A stretch of DNA of 64,000 bases from Parus major (Eukaryota > Chordata > Aves > Passeriformes > Paridae): positions 27,167,685-27,231,684 of the forward strand of contig NC_031773.1 in the NCBI RefSeq assembly GCF_001522545.3, given 5' to 3'. The position numbers and the translations under genes were made by a program. The notes beneath the pieces are model-generated. The model was not told where the DNA came from, made no database searches, and was given only the letters and a program-made list of their open reading frames with translations. Positions within the stretch are counted from its first letter, which is position 1, and each line of letters starts with the position of its first letter. This document shows positions 45,965 to 56,304 of the stretch, in pieces.

Positions 45965-46885
45965 AACGATGAGTAGTAAAATAATTTGATTCTAGTAGCT
46001 TCTTATCTGGGGAAGTTAACCAATGGGATGATACCTGTAAAGGTAAATATTTCTGTAAATGTTCCTGAGATAAATCTGCATTAAGATTTTTCACAACATT
46101 TGGGCAGAGGGCTAAGCTCTGTGAATGAGTGAGAAAACAGCAGAAGGAAAGTGGAGTAATACCTTTAGCTGTTCCCACTGACCTCAGAGTGAAGCCCTGC
46201 TTTATACAGAGGGCACAGTAGCTGAAATAGATGTGTACAATTTATGTTTGTAATATTCTGTATAGAATAAATTTGGGGGTTTTTTTATTCTCTTCTTTGA
46301 AATTAATTAGTCAGAGATGGTTTTTGAGTACGCTTTTATAACTCTCCATTAAGTTTTTGCTGTGCACTGACTCATTTTGGCCATTTAAAAAGATGTAGGA
46401 AATTAACTTGTATGGAGGAGAACCAAGAGATTTGTCAAGGTCAGCAGAAGCACTAGAGCACAAGGAGGCAGGGGAATCCCAGCACAATCTAGTTTTCTGA
46501 AATATTCAGCTTATGGCTGGATTAAGTCACATTAATTGAGCATAAAAGCAGAGTGTTTAGTGCTTAGAATGTGACTGGAATTGATGTAAAGATTCTTGTG
46601 CAGCAAAGTGCAGAAAGTGTGCTCACTGCAAACTTGTCTCTAGTATTTTCAGTATATGGTTGGCTGTCTGTATTTTGTTTGTGTTTGTTTAAAAAAGCCA
46701 TGATTAACTGAACTGAGAGCTGTAGCTGTCTGCTAACAGATCACATTCAGTGCATGATGCCTTACTGTTAGATGAGGTTCTACTCAAATCCAAGATTCTC
46801 TTCAGTTCCACCAGTTCCACCAGCACTGGCCTTTGTTCAAGGCATCCAAAATGCTTTCCATATTGCATTTGCATTTCCTTGATTC
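45965..46885. other. Unique DNA, no gene recognised
   Basis: Short frames exist on both strands around 45940-46180 but none is recognised or flanked by strong splice sites. Confidence 0.45.
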
Positions 46886-46889
46886 CCAT

Positions 46890-47055
46890 GGTCCAACACC
46901 TCTGAACATTCCCTGAAAGTGTTCAAGACCAGGTTGGATGGAGCTTGAAGCAATTTGATCTGGTGGAAGATGTCCCTGCCCATGTTAAAGGGATCGGAAA
47001 AATGTGATCTTTCAGGTCCCTTTCAGCCCAAATCCCCATTCTGTGATGATTTTAA
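46890..47055 (+). mobile_element. CR1 LINE 3' end
   Basis: Reads forward as the avian CR1 3' end: GTGTTCAAGACCAGGTTGG, ATGGAGCTTGA, GATCTGGTGGAAGATGTCCC, TGCCCATG, TTTCAGGTCCCTTTCAGCCC, then the terminal ATTCTGTGATGATT octamer-type tail. About 165 bp survive. This is the only CR1 here on the + strand. Confidence 0.9.
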
Positions 47056-47360
47056 TATTTTTCAGCTGGCTTCCTAATCTACTGCTGATATCCTGCATAG
47101 TGGTGCTGCTTGTGATTCTTCTTTTTGCTTGGGTCTGATGCTGATTGCACTTGAGCTATGCAGAATTTCAGGTCTGGTGCAAATGTGAATTAAATACACA
47201 GATGCAATTTTCTTCTGGGAAATACTGCTCCCAGGTTGCACTGCTTCACTCACCTCTCACCACTTTTGTGTTTATACCTAGATAGGAGCAAATTCCACTT
47301 GGAGTTCTTTGGTGTTTTATATAACATTTGGAGGTAACATGCTTTCATAATTTTCTTATA

Positions 47361-47382
47361 TGCACACACACACACACACACA
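47361..47382. repeat. (CA)n microsatellite
   Basis: About eleven CA units followed by TACATG. Confidence 0.95.
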
Positions 47383-48408
47383 TACATGATTGTTTACATA
47401 ATTCATACTTCAGTTAAGTTTACACTGGTTATTATTGACACTTGTAGCCAGGTTCTATGTCTCTGGTCTTACATGTTTCTCTTCAATAATGGCACCTGTG
47501 TTGCAAGAGAGGTTGAAAAAGGTTGAATAGAAAAGTTCTCATGTTCAGGTTGTCTGGATCACTGGACTGCTTAAAAACCAAAACCATTGAACTCTCATAG
47601 CTTCCACTTTTTTTTCAGGTGCATTTGGAAGGATTGTGTTTGTCATGAAGACTGTTGTATTTAATGTGCAATTTAGAAATTATGCATATTATAAATATTT
47701 TGGTTAGAGATCAAAAAGATTTTTTTTGTTCACTCTATTTTCCTTCAGAGTCATAAGAGGAGAAATCTGTTTCATTGTCATGTAAAAGCAAGTATTTCAG
47801 CATTACTTCTATATTGCATTTTTCTTTCTCTGGTGACAACTAGATAATACCACATTAGTGAATGCAGGACATATGTTTACCTTATGCATAGCCACAATAT
47901 TAGACAATAAAGGTGGAAGTCAAGGGAATGGAAATGAAAATAGCTTCCAGGGAAAATTAATAAAGGGATGGCAAAGCAGAATTAGAGTGAGTTGCTTTAA
48001 AGGTCATTGCCCATCTTCTTGCCAAAAAAAGAAGTGTGTTGGGGTTTTTTCCAGGTAGGGGGGAGCATTCTGTTGTCTGTCTTAGAGTTCTCATGTTTAC
48101 CTTTTTATATAATTAGGCAGACCAGGTTGGCATTTAGTCTTATTCTGACAACAGTAAATTAGGCTTAACTCTTTAATTACAATGAGAAGGAAATCACCTT
48201 TCTGATATCCTTCAATTAGCTGAAACAGCTGTTAAGTTATAATTAAAATTTCACATGGATCATTTGAGATTTTGGGATGTTTCCATTTAATATAGAAAAA
48301 ACATTTACATATATGCATTTGCTTTTCAACAACCTTTTCTAATCTGTCAGTGCTCTAGTAGGAATACTGATGCTATATTAAGCAATATATTTCTGGCTTT
48401 ATGAATAG

Positions 48409-48450
48409 ACAGCTGGTTCCAGGAAAATGAAGAAAGGGATATAGGAGAAG
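48409..48450 (+). other. Candidate 42-bp microexon
   Basis: The acceptor (tttctggctttatgaatag) is followed by 42 bp open in one frame only (two bases, SWFQENEERDIGE, one base) and a strong GAGAAG|GTGAGC donor. Phase 1-1, so frame-neutral. An alternative AG after TTCC gives a shorter form. Acidic peptide, not recognised. Confidence 0.17.
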
Positions 48451-49114
48451 GTGAGCAGAAAATATCAAAGCTCGAAGGTGCACTGGAGCTATCTCAAAAG
48501 TAAACTTATTTTTTTCTCATCTTTCTTCTCATTTCTCATTTCTCATGCTCTTTGAGATTCTAATATTATCTTTTAAATGGGAAGTGTGTTTTGGAGATGA
48601 GCAATAACCTCAGCACATACCCATAATTCTACATACAAGCTCTTGTACCTTTTAAGGACCCAGACTTGCAGATATTTTGATTGAAATAATCTGTCAAGAA
48701 ATATTTCATGCTAAGGAGAATTATATTCTGATCTTAAACAACAAAAGGTCTTAAAATACTGTGGTTTACTCAAAGGACAGAAGTTTTATTTTGTAGTGCC
48801 TCTTACTTCTGTCTACATCTTGGTGCTCAGCTGGTGGTGAGGACCTCAGTAGCATGGAGGGATGGACTATATCAACAGTGGCAAGCACTGGTAAAATCTT
48901 GTAGCTAAGTATATTGGGTGTTTGGAAGTGAGTTACCCAGAAACTGAATTGAGCTGCTCAGTGCACTAAGAGGAGGTTTCCATACAATTTATTACTTCTT
49001 AGAACAGTAAGTTCAGAGAACAACACAGAAAGAGAGATTGGTCAAGTATGAGAAGAGTAGCTTTTGTGATCCTATTTTTTTCTTTGCAGTCTCAGCGCTT
49101 CACTAGTAGTCAGG

Positions 49115-49463
49115 TTTATCATGGACCTAAATGGAGCGCTGGAGCACAGCTCCCTCACCGTGGTGCTCACTGTGGGCTGCAGGGTAAAGTCTGCTCCAGT
49201 GCCCAGGGCATCTTCTCCACCTCCATCTGCACTGACCTCGGTGTCTTCAGGACTGTTTCTCTCACATATTCTCACTCCCTGCTCTGGCTGCAAAATGCAC
49301 AAGGCTTCTTGATGGTTATCTCATGCTACCACAGCTGCTGATGGCTTGGCCTTGGCCAGTGGTGGGTCTGTCTTGGAGGTGGCTGGCACTGGCTCTGTCA
49401 GACATGGGGGAAGCTTCTGGCAGCTTCTCACAGAAGCCACCCCTATTAACCCCCTGCTATCCA
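49115..49463 (-). mobile_element. Truncated second copy of the same LTR
   Basis: From about 49329 rightwards the sequence aligns by eye with 24815-24935 of the solo LTR: GGCCTTGGCCAGTGG, GTCTGTCTTGGAG, GGCACTGGCTCTG and GCTTCTCACAGAAGCC are shared in the same order and orientation. The leftward part (49125-49300) matches the U3-type region I know for the family. The half that should contain the poly(A) signal is missing on the left, and the terminal 25 bp or so are replaced by AT-rich sequence on the right. So this is a fragment without either LTR end. Confidence 0.75.
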
Positions 49464-49464
49464 A

Positions 49465-49545
49465 AATTTATATATAATAAATATATAATATACAAAATGA
49501 TATATTAATAATATTATATAGATAATATATAATGAATCCAATATA
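49465..49545. repeat. AT-rich ATATAATA low-complexity tract
   Basis: About 80 bp of TATATAATA-type words with no G and almost no C. It directly abuts the LTR fragment and may have arisen at its broken end. Confidence 0.85.
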
Positions 49546-49549
49546 TGGC

Positions 49550-52135
49550 TCTGCAAGGTCTTCACTGATTCAGCAACCACCATCTGTTTTCTAAAGAATA
49601 GTTCTTTATTATTTCATCTCTAACATTGGTTTGCCTACATGTTGTTAATCTAATTTCTCCTATTTTCACCAAATCATTCAAGAATTAAAGCTAGGTTTTG
49701 TTCTCTTGTAGGTATGTGCATTGGGAATGAGAGGGTTTAACTAAGTGGTTTGCCTTTTTACCCCTGGAGAGAAGCAAACTTCTTTTACATGTTTTTTTCT
49801 GGTTATTAGGAATAGGGAAAGTTTAGTGGTCTGGCAGTATGTGCAGTAGCTTGCAAAATTCAGGTTTTTTGTGCATATTTGCAAGGTAAAAGGACAGAAA
49901 AATCTTAAAGGAGGAGAGTACTAGAATATTTATTCCTTTAGTCAATCTCATCTCCTTTTTTTCTTCCATTTGTTTCTTCCTCTTCCTGCAGCTAATGCTG
50001 AGATTAGTTCTGTCTTAATTTTCTTTGAACAATTATTCTACCATGGGTTGCTTTTTATTATAACATACTAAAAATATATTGGTGGCTTAGGTCAAGTCAC
50101 ATATCATCAAAAACTTCCACTTTCCATAGAAGAGAAAAATTCTGATGCCTTGCTTCTAGAAATTGTGCACTGTGATTTCAAATTAATATTTTAGCAATTT
50201 TGTAGTTGCCATTGTCTTTTTAACCTTCAAATCAATGGCTTTTTAACCTTCAGATTTTTAATATGTCAGGATGGTAGTCTTTCTGTGTCTCTTTTACTTC
50301 TATTTGCATTATAATTTAGTTGTCTTCTTGAGAGCAGAACATTTAGCTAAAGATTTTCTATTGCTGTTAGGTTTAATATTCTAAAACTGTTATTTCTGTT
50401 GTTTTAAAAGTGTCTTTCTCTTCAAATACACTGTCTGGATCCATATTTTTCAAGATTGTATATGTTAGATTTTCTTAAATTCCTGGATTTGTGAGAGTTC
50501 TGCAGTGGTGTATATAAAAGAGTGTACAAAAGATGAATTGGGGTAGCTGTGTACCATGATTTTCAGTACTGTAGTGGAAGTGTGTTAATAGTTTTCAATA
50601 GCATTTTTACATAATGGGAGGAGGTTTTTTTTCCCAGTTTGAAGTATATCTGCCACCTTAACTGATATTATGAATTCCCACTCTGATTTTTTACCCTTGT
50701 GTGATTTCAATTGTTTCAGAACTATTAAAAGATGCACAGATGACAATTTGTCATTTGGCATGGCTGCTTTTATGAAGTCTTACAATTTATTTTCAGGCTA
50801 CTGTGTGTTTATCTACTCAAGTAAAGGAGGAAAGCATAACTTAGATAGTGCAGGTGTCTTATCTACAAAGGCAAAGTTTCTTTGGTACAGTTGTGAAGAG
50901 CTCATACCTGAATTTTAAGTGGGTGCATTGTTATGCAATTTCCAGCTTATTATTCGGGAAGGGGAAAAAAAAGCAAGAGTAAGGTCTTAGAGAACAAATA
51001 TTTTTTCAATGATGTAATGGCATGAGGCATGAAGCTCTCACACACAGCTTTTTGTTTCATTTATCTGTAGCTCAGTAAGTTTAGATGTAGACAGACCCAG
51101 CAGGTGCAGTAAAACTTTTCCTTGGATTTTCTTTTTTTTTCCCCCGAGAGCAATGAGATTTTACATCAACTGCAAGGATTGCATTGTTCACTTTAGAGAT
51201 ATCTGCGTTCTTATGTATTCCTTAGAAGCTCCGAGTTGATTTATTTTTTTTAATTTTAAAGCTTTGTAGTTTTTGCCATATTAAACAATAGATATTTATG
51301 TCACCTGGATGCTTCTCCAAAGCTTGTACCATGCAAGCTCTTATGGAAGAGGATGTTGCTGTCATTCTATCTAAATCAGCTTAAGAGAGCAGTGTCATTA
51401 CAGATGTGCAGGCTGGTGTGTAGGCAAAACCTCCTGTTACCACTGACTGCTTAACAGAAAGCAGCAAGGCTCTAGTTTTCCTGTGGAGAGAGACTGAGCT
51501 TTGCCTTACCAGATTTGGATTCTTGATGTTGGTGCATAAAACAATCCTTTAATACTTGCACATATCAGGTTTAGGGTGGTGTAACACCATTATGACAAAT
51601 GATATTAAGATGAACTAACACAATAGAAGGCCAAAGGTGATGTATTTTGTCTTATTTAGTAAAAACATGGGCATTTAAAAACACATTTATCATTGTAATT
51701 CAGGAGCATGCACTGGGATTTTGTCTTCATGTCCAAAGCAGGAGACAGTTGAAAATGGTCAACTGTGTGTATATTGTGTGATTAAAGATTTTTAGAGACT
51801 TTGATTACATCTCAGTAAAGATCATGAGTGAGTGTAAAACTGCATATCTTCATTTTCCAGTGCCTACATTGCATTGATTAACAATACCATTTGCAATGTT
51901 CCACACAAACTGATGCAGCTAAATTGACAGAAAGGACAAAACAACATTAGCTAGGGTCTTGCCGTATTCTACCAGACAAGCTTTTATATTCCTGATAATC
52001 AAAAGTTTAAAATATTATAATAGAACTCTAGATTGCAATAAAATTTGAGAGCCAGACATAAGTAATTATGTCTTATATTTACGTTAAGTTGTCGAAAATG
52101 CTAATAAAACATATTTGTGGGTTTTCCCTTTAATG
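49550..52135. other. Unique AT-rich DNA, no gene recognised
   Basis: Contains a near-duplicate TTTTTAACCTTCA word about 25 bp apart near 50218-50250. Otherwise nothing stands out. Confidence 0.5.
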
Positions 52136-52139
52136 AGTC

Positions 52140-52440
52140 TAACAATAAAACAAAATAATTGCTGAAGTTTCCACTAGCTTTAAGGCCCTAAAAGAGAAGG
52201 TTCATCAGTGTCCTGATATCAAGCTTGTTTGTTGTGAATTATGGCCATTTTCTGCAATAAAATTTGGTTTGGTGGAAGAAATAGATTTGCAAGCCTGGTT
52301 TTATTAGTGTGACTAGATATTGTGGAACTAAAACAAGGAAATTCTTGCATACTGTCACAATTTGCATCCATATGGATCATAAACTCCTCTATGCATATTT
52401 CACTCATAGACTTCAAGTGGCATTATCTCATCACAGAGGG
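52140..52440. promoter_or_regulatory. Weak candidate conserved block
   Basis: Unique, motif-rich sequence (CACTAGCTTTAAGGCCC, TGAATTATGGCCATTTTC, CATATGGATCATAAACTC) without repeats or convincing frames. Weaker than the blocks at 30.9 and 56 kb. Confidence 0.18.
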
Positions 52441-52589
52441 GGGAGAAAAGAATGCACTTAAATTTAGAAATTGTCCTCGTTACTGAATGTCAGATAAAGG
52501 CAAAGCCTTTAAATAGGAGTCTCCCTGATTTACTACCTTTAATGTGCACAGGACGGGATGTGCAAAGCACATCATTAGTGTGACAGGGT

Positions 52590-52900
52590 GAAAGGGGCAA
52601 CATGTTTCTTCTGTTACAATGGAAAGAGGATGAATCTGGCACAGCTCTGATGTCAGAACCTCCATCACCTTTCTCACAGATGATGTAGATTTTAATTGTA
52701 CTCTAGGCTGATTCACATCACACCAGCTCCTACGTGACATTGAGATAGATGAAGCCATTTGTTGGCATTATCAGAGCCAGCTGTGTGCTTGGCTGCAGCT
52801 ACAGTAGGCATTATATCTCATGCATAATCCTCTCATTGAGAGAGGATCACAAGCATCTGAACCATATGGCAAATAATTTTATTATGATCAAAAAAAGGAC
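52590..52900. promoter_or_regulatory. Candidate conserved non-coding block
   Basis: About 300 bp of unique sequence with TCTCACAGATGATGTAG, GGCTGATTCACATCAC, CTCCTACGTGACATTGAG and CATTATATCTCATGCATAATCC. TACGTGAC resembles a CREB/bZIP site and ATGCATAAT an octamer-like site. CTCTCATTGAGAGAGG is an imperfect palindrome. No frame of note. Inference from texture. Confidence 0.3.
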
Positions 52901-52904
52901 TCTT

Positions 52905-54905
52905 GAAGCTAGTTAAACAGAAGAGTCCTTGAAATTCAATCAGAGGAGGTTTTTATTTTCATGTAGCATTATCATCTTAAATTAATTTTTAGCTCTGCCA
53001 TCATCTGTGAAATAGAGGAATGTTATTTTTCCCCAAAAGTAAGAAATTAATGTTGTGATTACAAGAAACAGCAAGCAGACTTTCATAGCTTGATTTTTTG
53101 ATATTTGAAGAGTGCCTTGCAGATGTTAATGCCTTTTTTTCACTAATTACACACTTGCATCACTCAGAAGCCCAAACAAGAAGTAGGAAGTGCCTGAAAT
53201 TAAAAAAGCAGGGGAAGGGGAGAGAATTGTGCACATTAAGCTATGGGAGTGCTGTGTTGATGTCTTAATGCCTTGGTTTCTGAGTGCTGTTACCATTTCC
53301 TAGGGATGAAAACATACAACCATAGTAAAAGACCATAAGCCATTGCTCTTTAAATGATAAAAAAAAAAAAAAAAAAAAGGTGATAAGGAAGAAGAGAGAA
53401 GCTTCAGCTCTGAAAAGGTACTTCTGGGAAGCTGGGGGCAGGGGAGGGACCAGAATATGGGTATCAAAGACAACATCAGCCAAACTCTTTAGTCTAGAAA
53501 TTCGTGATAACAACTCTCAGCAAGATGAGGGTATTGCTCAGGGGCCTGATCCTTTTTACTTTTTGATATACAAGGAAAACGCTTGCTGATATCTTTGGAC
53601 ACCCTTGGGCATACCAGCATCATACCAAGAGGCAGCCAGAGCAGGCATTGGCTCACTACAGGGGTTGGTGGCTACTGGAGGATGCTGTGTTAGAGGGGAG
53701 GCAGTGTCTGCTGTTTCAGGGCTTGAAAGGCAGAAAGTGATAACACGAATCACACGGCATGTGAATAGAATGTGTGTGTGCTGGAAAAGATGTGTGCTAT
53801 TGAGGACTTGGCCCTGGGGACATGAGCATTTCTGTGGGCCACCTGGTAATAACATGCATGGCCTATCAGCAACTTTCATACTGCAAACTTAGAGAACATA
53901 AATAAAGGTTCACCAGAGCCAAATAGCAACAGCTGCCTTATCTGGAGGATACCTTTTTTATTTGGTACTTTATTGACAAATAATAAAGCCTTTAATTGGG
54001 CTGTGGGAGGAATATAGCCATGCAATTTACAGAACCTTTAATTTTCTAGTGCTGCATGCCTGAAACAGATTGTGGTTGTTATTGCAGCCTCCTGAGTTAA
54101 GCAGAGGTCCTGGCTGAACTGCTGAAATACTGTGAATTGTGCATCTTTATTCTCACATTTAGAAAGTGTCTATGTGTGCCTTGGGGGAAGAAGAGGAACA
54201 GGGGGAGGAACCCCTGTTTCTTCCTCAATAAAATGGTGATTAAGAATTTGTTGCTTCAGTTACTAAAATAAGAGCCAGTGAAAAAGCCCCAGCCAGGCTA
54301 TTGCTCTGGTGGCTTTCCCTGCAAACCGCCCATCACTCTCAGCAGGGTGGGGAGCAGAGCTGTGCTCATGGAGCAGGCTAACAGGGAAGAATTGCCTTTG
54401 CTGCAGCAGCTGCTGAACTGAGACTTTCTGGATCATGAATGTATGTAAATATGTCCAACTGTTTGCCCTTCACACATCTTTGGCAAGTTTGGAGTAAAAA
54501 ATACTGCACTGCTCCATTAGTTTGCTTGCCTATTTCTACAGCAGATGCTGTTATGAGCACTGAGATGTGTTTCTAGGTGAGCCTCCCTGTCTGAAATAAG
54601 ACAAAGGTTAGAGAGAGCCCAGATAGCATCTTGAAATGAATATAAAGCAAACTTTGACAGTGAGGTATGCCCCAAAGTCCACTGCAAAGACGCAGGGTTG
54701 TTAACTCTTCAGCCCATTAAGAAAAGCAGAAAACAGTTGTCCCTCCTGCATGTTTGTTCATTTCTCATTTCTCTCTCTCCAGCAGAGCAACAGCAATTTT
54801 GGAGAGTTTGTACAGGTTTGATTCCTGACTGTATCTGCTGAGTGACTAAAATGGCTGCATTTGGATGCCAAGCTATACTTCATAGGGATTTCACTGGCAA
54901 TGAAG
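52905..54905. other. Unique DNA, no gene recognised
   Basis: A frame on the minus strand (53556-53879, 107 codons) and one on the plus strand (53605-53892) overlap in a slightly G+C-richer patch. Neither resembles a known protein or has strong splice sites. Confidence 0.45.
53359..53378 (+). repeat. A20 homopolymer
   Basis: Twenty A in a row. I looked to its left for a retroposed gene or SINE body and did not find one, so it is reported only as a homopolymer. Confidence 0.95.
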
Positions 54906-54909
54906 GTTA

Positions 54910-55150
54910 TGTATAAATAATGGATGAAGAAGGGTGACAGGACCTGAACACTTGTGGCTTGACAGATTATCTTGTGATGTATTACAATTAGATATGCGTC
55001 AATGTCACTTCATTTATTCAGCTAGTAAGGGTGTATAACTCTTAGATTTATTTGAAGGTGGATTTATTAAGAGCCTTAGTCATGTCCTCTCAAAGTTCAG
55101 AATTGATTTTTAAACACTCTTACCAGCTTTCTAAATCACTTTGCTCTTAA
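54910..55150. promoter_or_regulatory. Candidate conserved non-coding block
   Basis: Unique AT-rich sequence with ordered short motifs (ATTACAATTAGATATGCG, CAATGTCACTTCATTTATTC, GGATTTATTAAGAGCC). Inference only. Confidence 0.22.
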
Positions 55151-55154
55151 GAAG

Positions 55155-55925
55155 AATGTGATTTTTTTCTCATCTTTTTTAATTACTTGGGATTTTATTA
55201 GCACATATAATAGAGGATTTTGTTTATTTCTTAAAATAATTTACTTTGCTCAAGTACTTGCAAGGTGAGAGACCACTTTGTGTATTAGCAGGTTAACAGA
55301 TCAATTTGGCCTTTGGGAGGAAGTTGTCTGGGTTGTTTGTACAGGAAGCTGGTAGATAATAAACCCCAGCCACCATTAAATGATATTACCTAGAATTGGA
55401 GCATCCAGTGAACAGGAAATAAGATGAGCAAAGATTTTGTATGCCTTTTTGCTATTTAAATAGGGGTAATGAAAAATAAAATGAATAGAATAAAATGCTG
55501 CAGGAGATGTGAGAGATCAAATCTGACTTCGTTACAAATGGAGCTTCTCAGACTGCCATGTTAAAGCAGAAAAGGGATTAGTGTTACAATCACTATAACT
55601 TTCTAAACTACCATAATGTTTTTACCCTTTTTTTCTTCCAGATGTGTTTCTCTCTGTCATAAACACAGTTACAGAACAATTTACAACAAATTCCAGCAGT
55701 GTGCTCAGCCTTTCTGGGCTCCTGTAGGCAGGACCTTTATTGTTTCCTTTGAAGTCATCATTTATAAAACAAACTGTATTTTTCTGGTTTTGAGTATTTC
55801 TTAGCAAAGGGGGTGGGTGTAGGACAGCAGGTGGCCACAGAACCCAACAGAAGCTACAATCCTCCAGATAATCCACACTGTCTCCCCCGCTGCCTCCCTC
55901 CCCAGCACATGCCAACCATCAAACG
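55155..55925. other. Unique DNA, no gene recognised
   Basis: No mobile element seen. A pyrimidine tract and AG at about 55620-55641 open a short frame without a good donor. Confidence 0.45.
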
Positions 55926-55929
55926 TGTT

Positions 55930-56300
55930 ACTCATTTCATAGCAACCACCTCATTCTTCAGATAGGAACTTAACATGGTTTGGGGATAAATTACGCTCGT
56001 AGCAAAGCTGATCCAAGCCAACAAGGTTTCAGAGCACTTGCTCTGTCTTGTAATAGCAGATGATAATTGATGGATGACCGGCGTGCAGGACCCTGACAGG
56101 CTGCTTGGCTGCCCTTTGCACTCTGCCAGTTCAAGCCTTACAAGTGTGAAATAGCCAATTACTGGAATACCTATTGAAAGTAATAGGCCAATGAGCAAAT
56201 GGCTACTGAGGGATGTGGTGGTGTTGTAGGTGGAAGAACGCCAAGATAAAGTTCTGCTCTGAGCAGCTGCTCCCACCACAGCTTGATAATGCTATTGGAT
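55930..56300. promoter_or_regulatory. Candidate conserved non-coding block
   Basis: About 370 bp of unique sequence with more CpGs than usual here (TTACGCTCG, GACCGGCGTGC, GAACGCCAAG) and dense motifs (AGATGATAATTGATGG, AGCCAATTACTGG, AATAGGCCAATGAGC). TAGGCCAATGAG contains an inverted CCAAT box. A 115-codon minus-strand frame covers it, but the peptide is not recognised and lacks the codon regularity I would expect. Enhancer-like by texture. Confidence 0.3.
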
Positions 56301-56304
56301 GGCC

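Larger units (their letters stand above)
47060..49110. other. Unique DNA, no gene recognised
   Basis: AT-rich unique sequence with a (CA)n tract at 47361-47382 and one candidate exon at 48409-48450. Confidence 0.45.

Noticed and set aside
49048..49341. A 97-codon + strand frame
   Set aside because: It overlaps the truncated LTR in antisense and has no protein similarity that I recognise.
53359..53378. A20 run as a possible retrogene poly(A) tail
   Set aside because: No retroposed body, SINE or target duplication is recognisable beside it.
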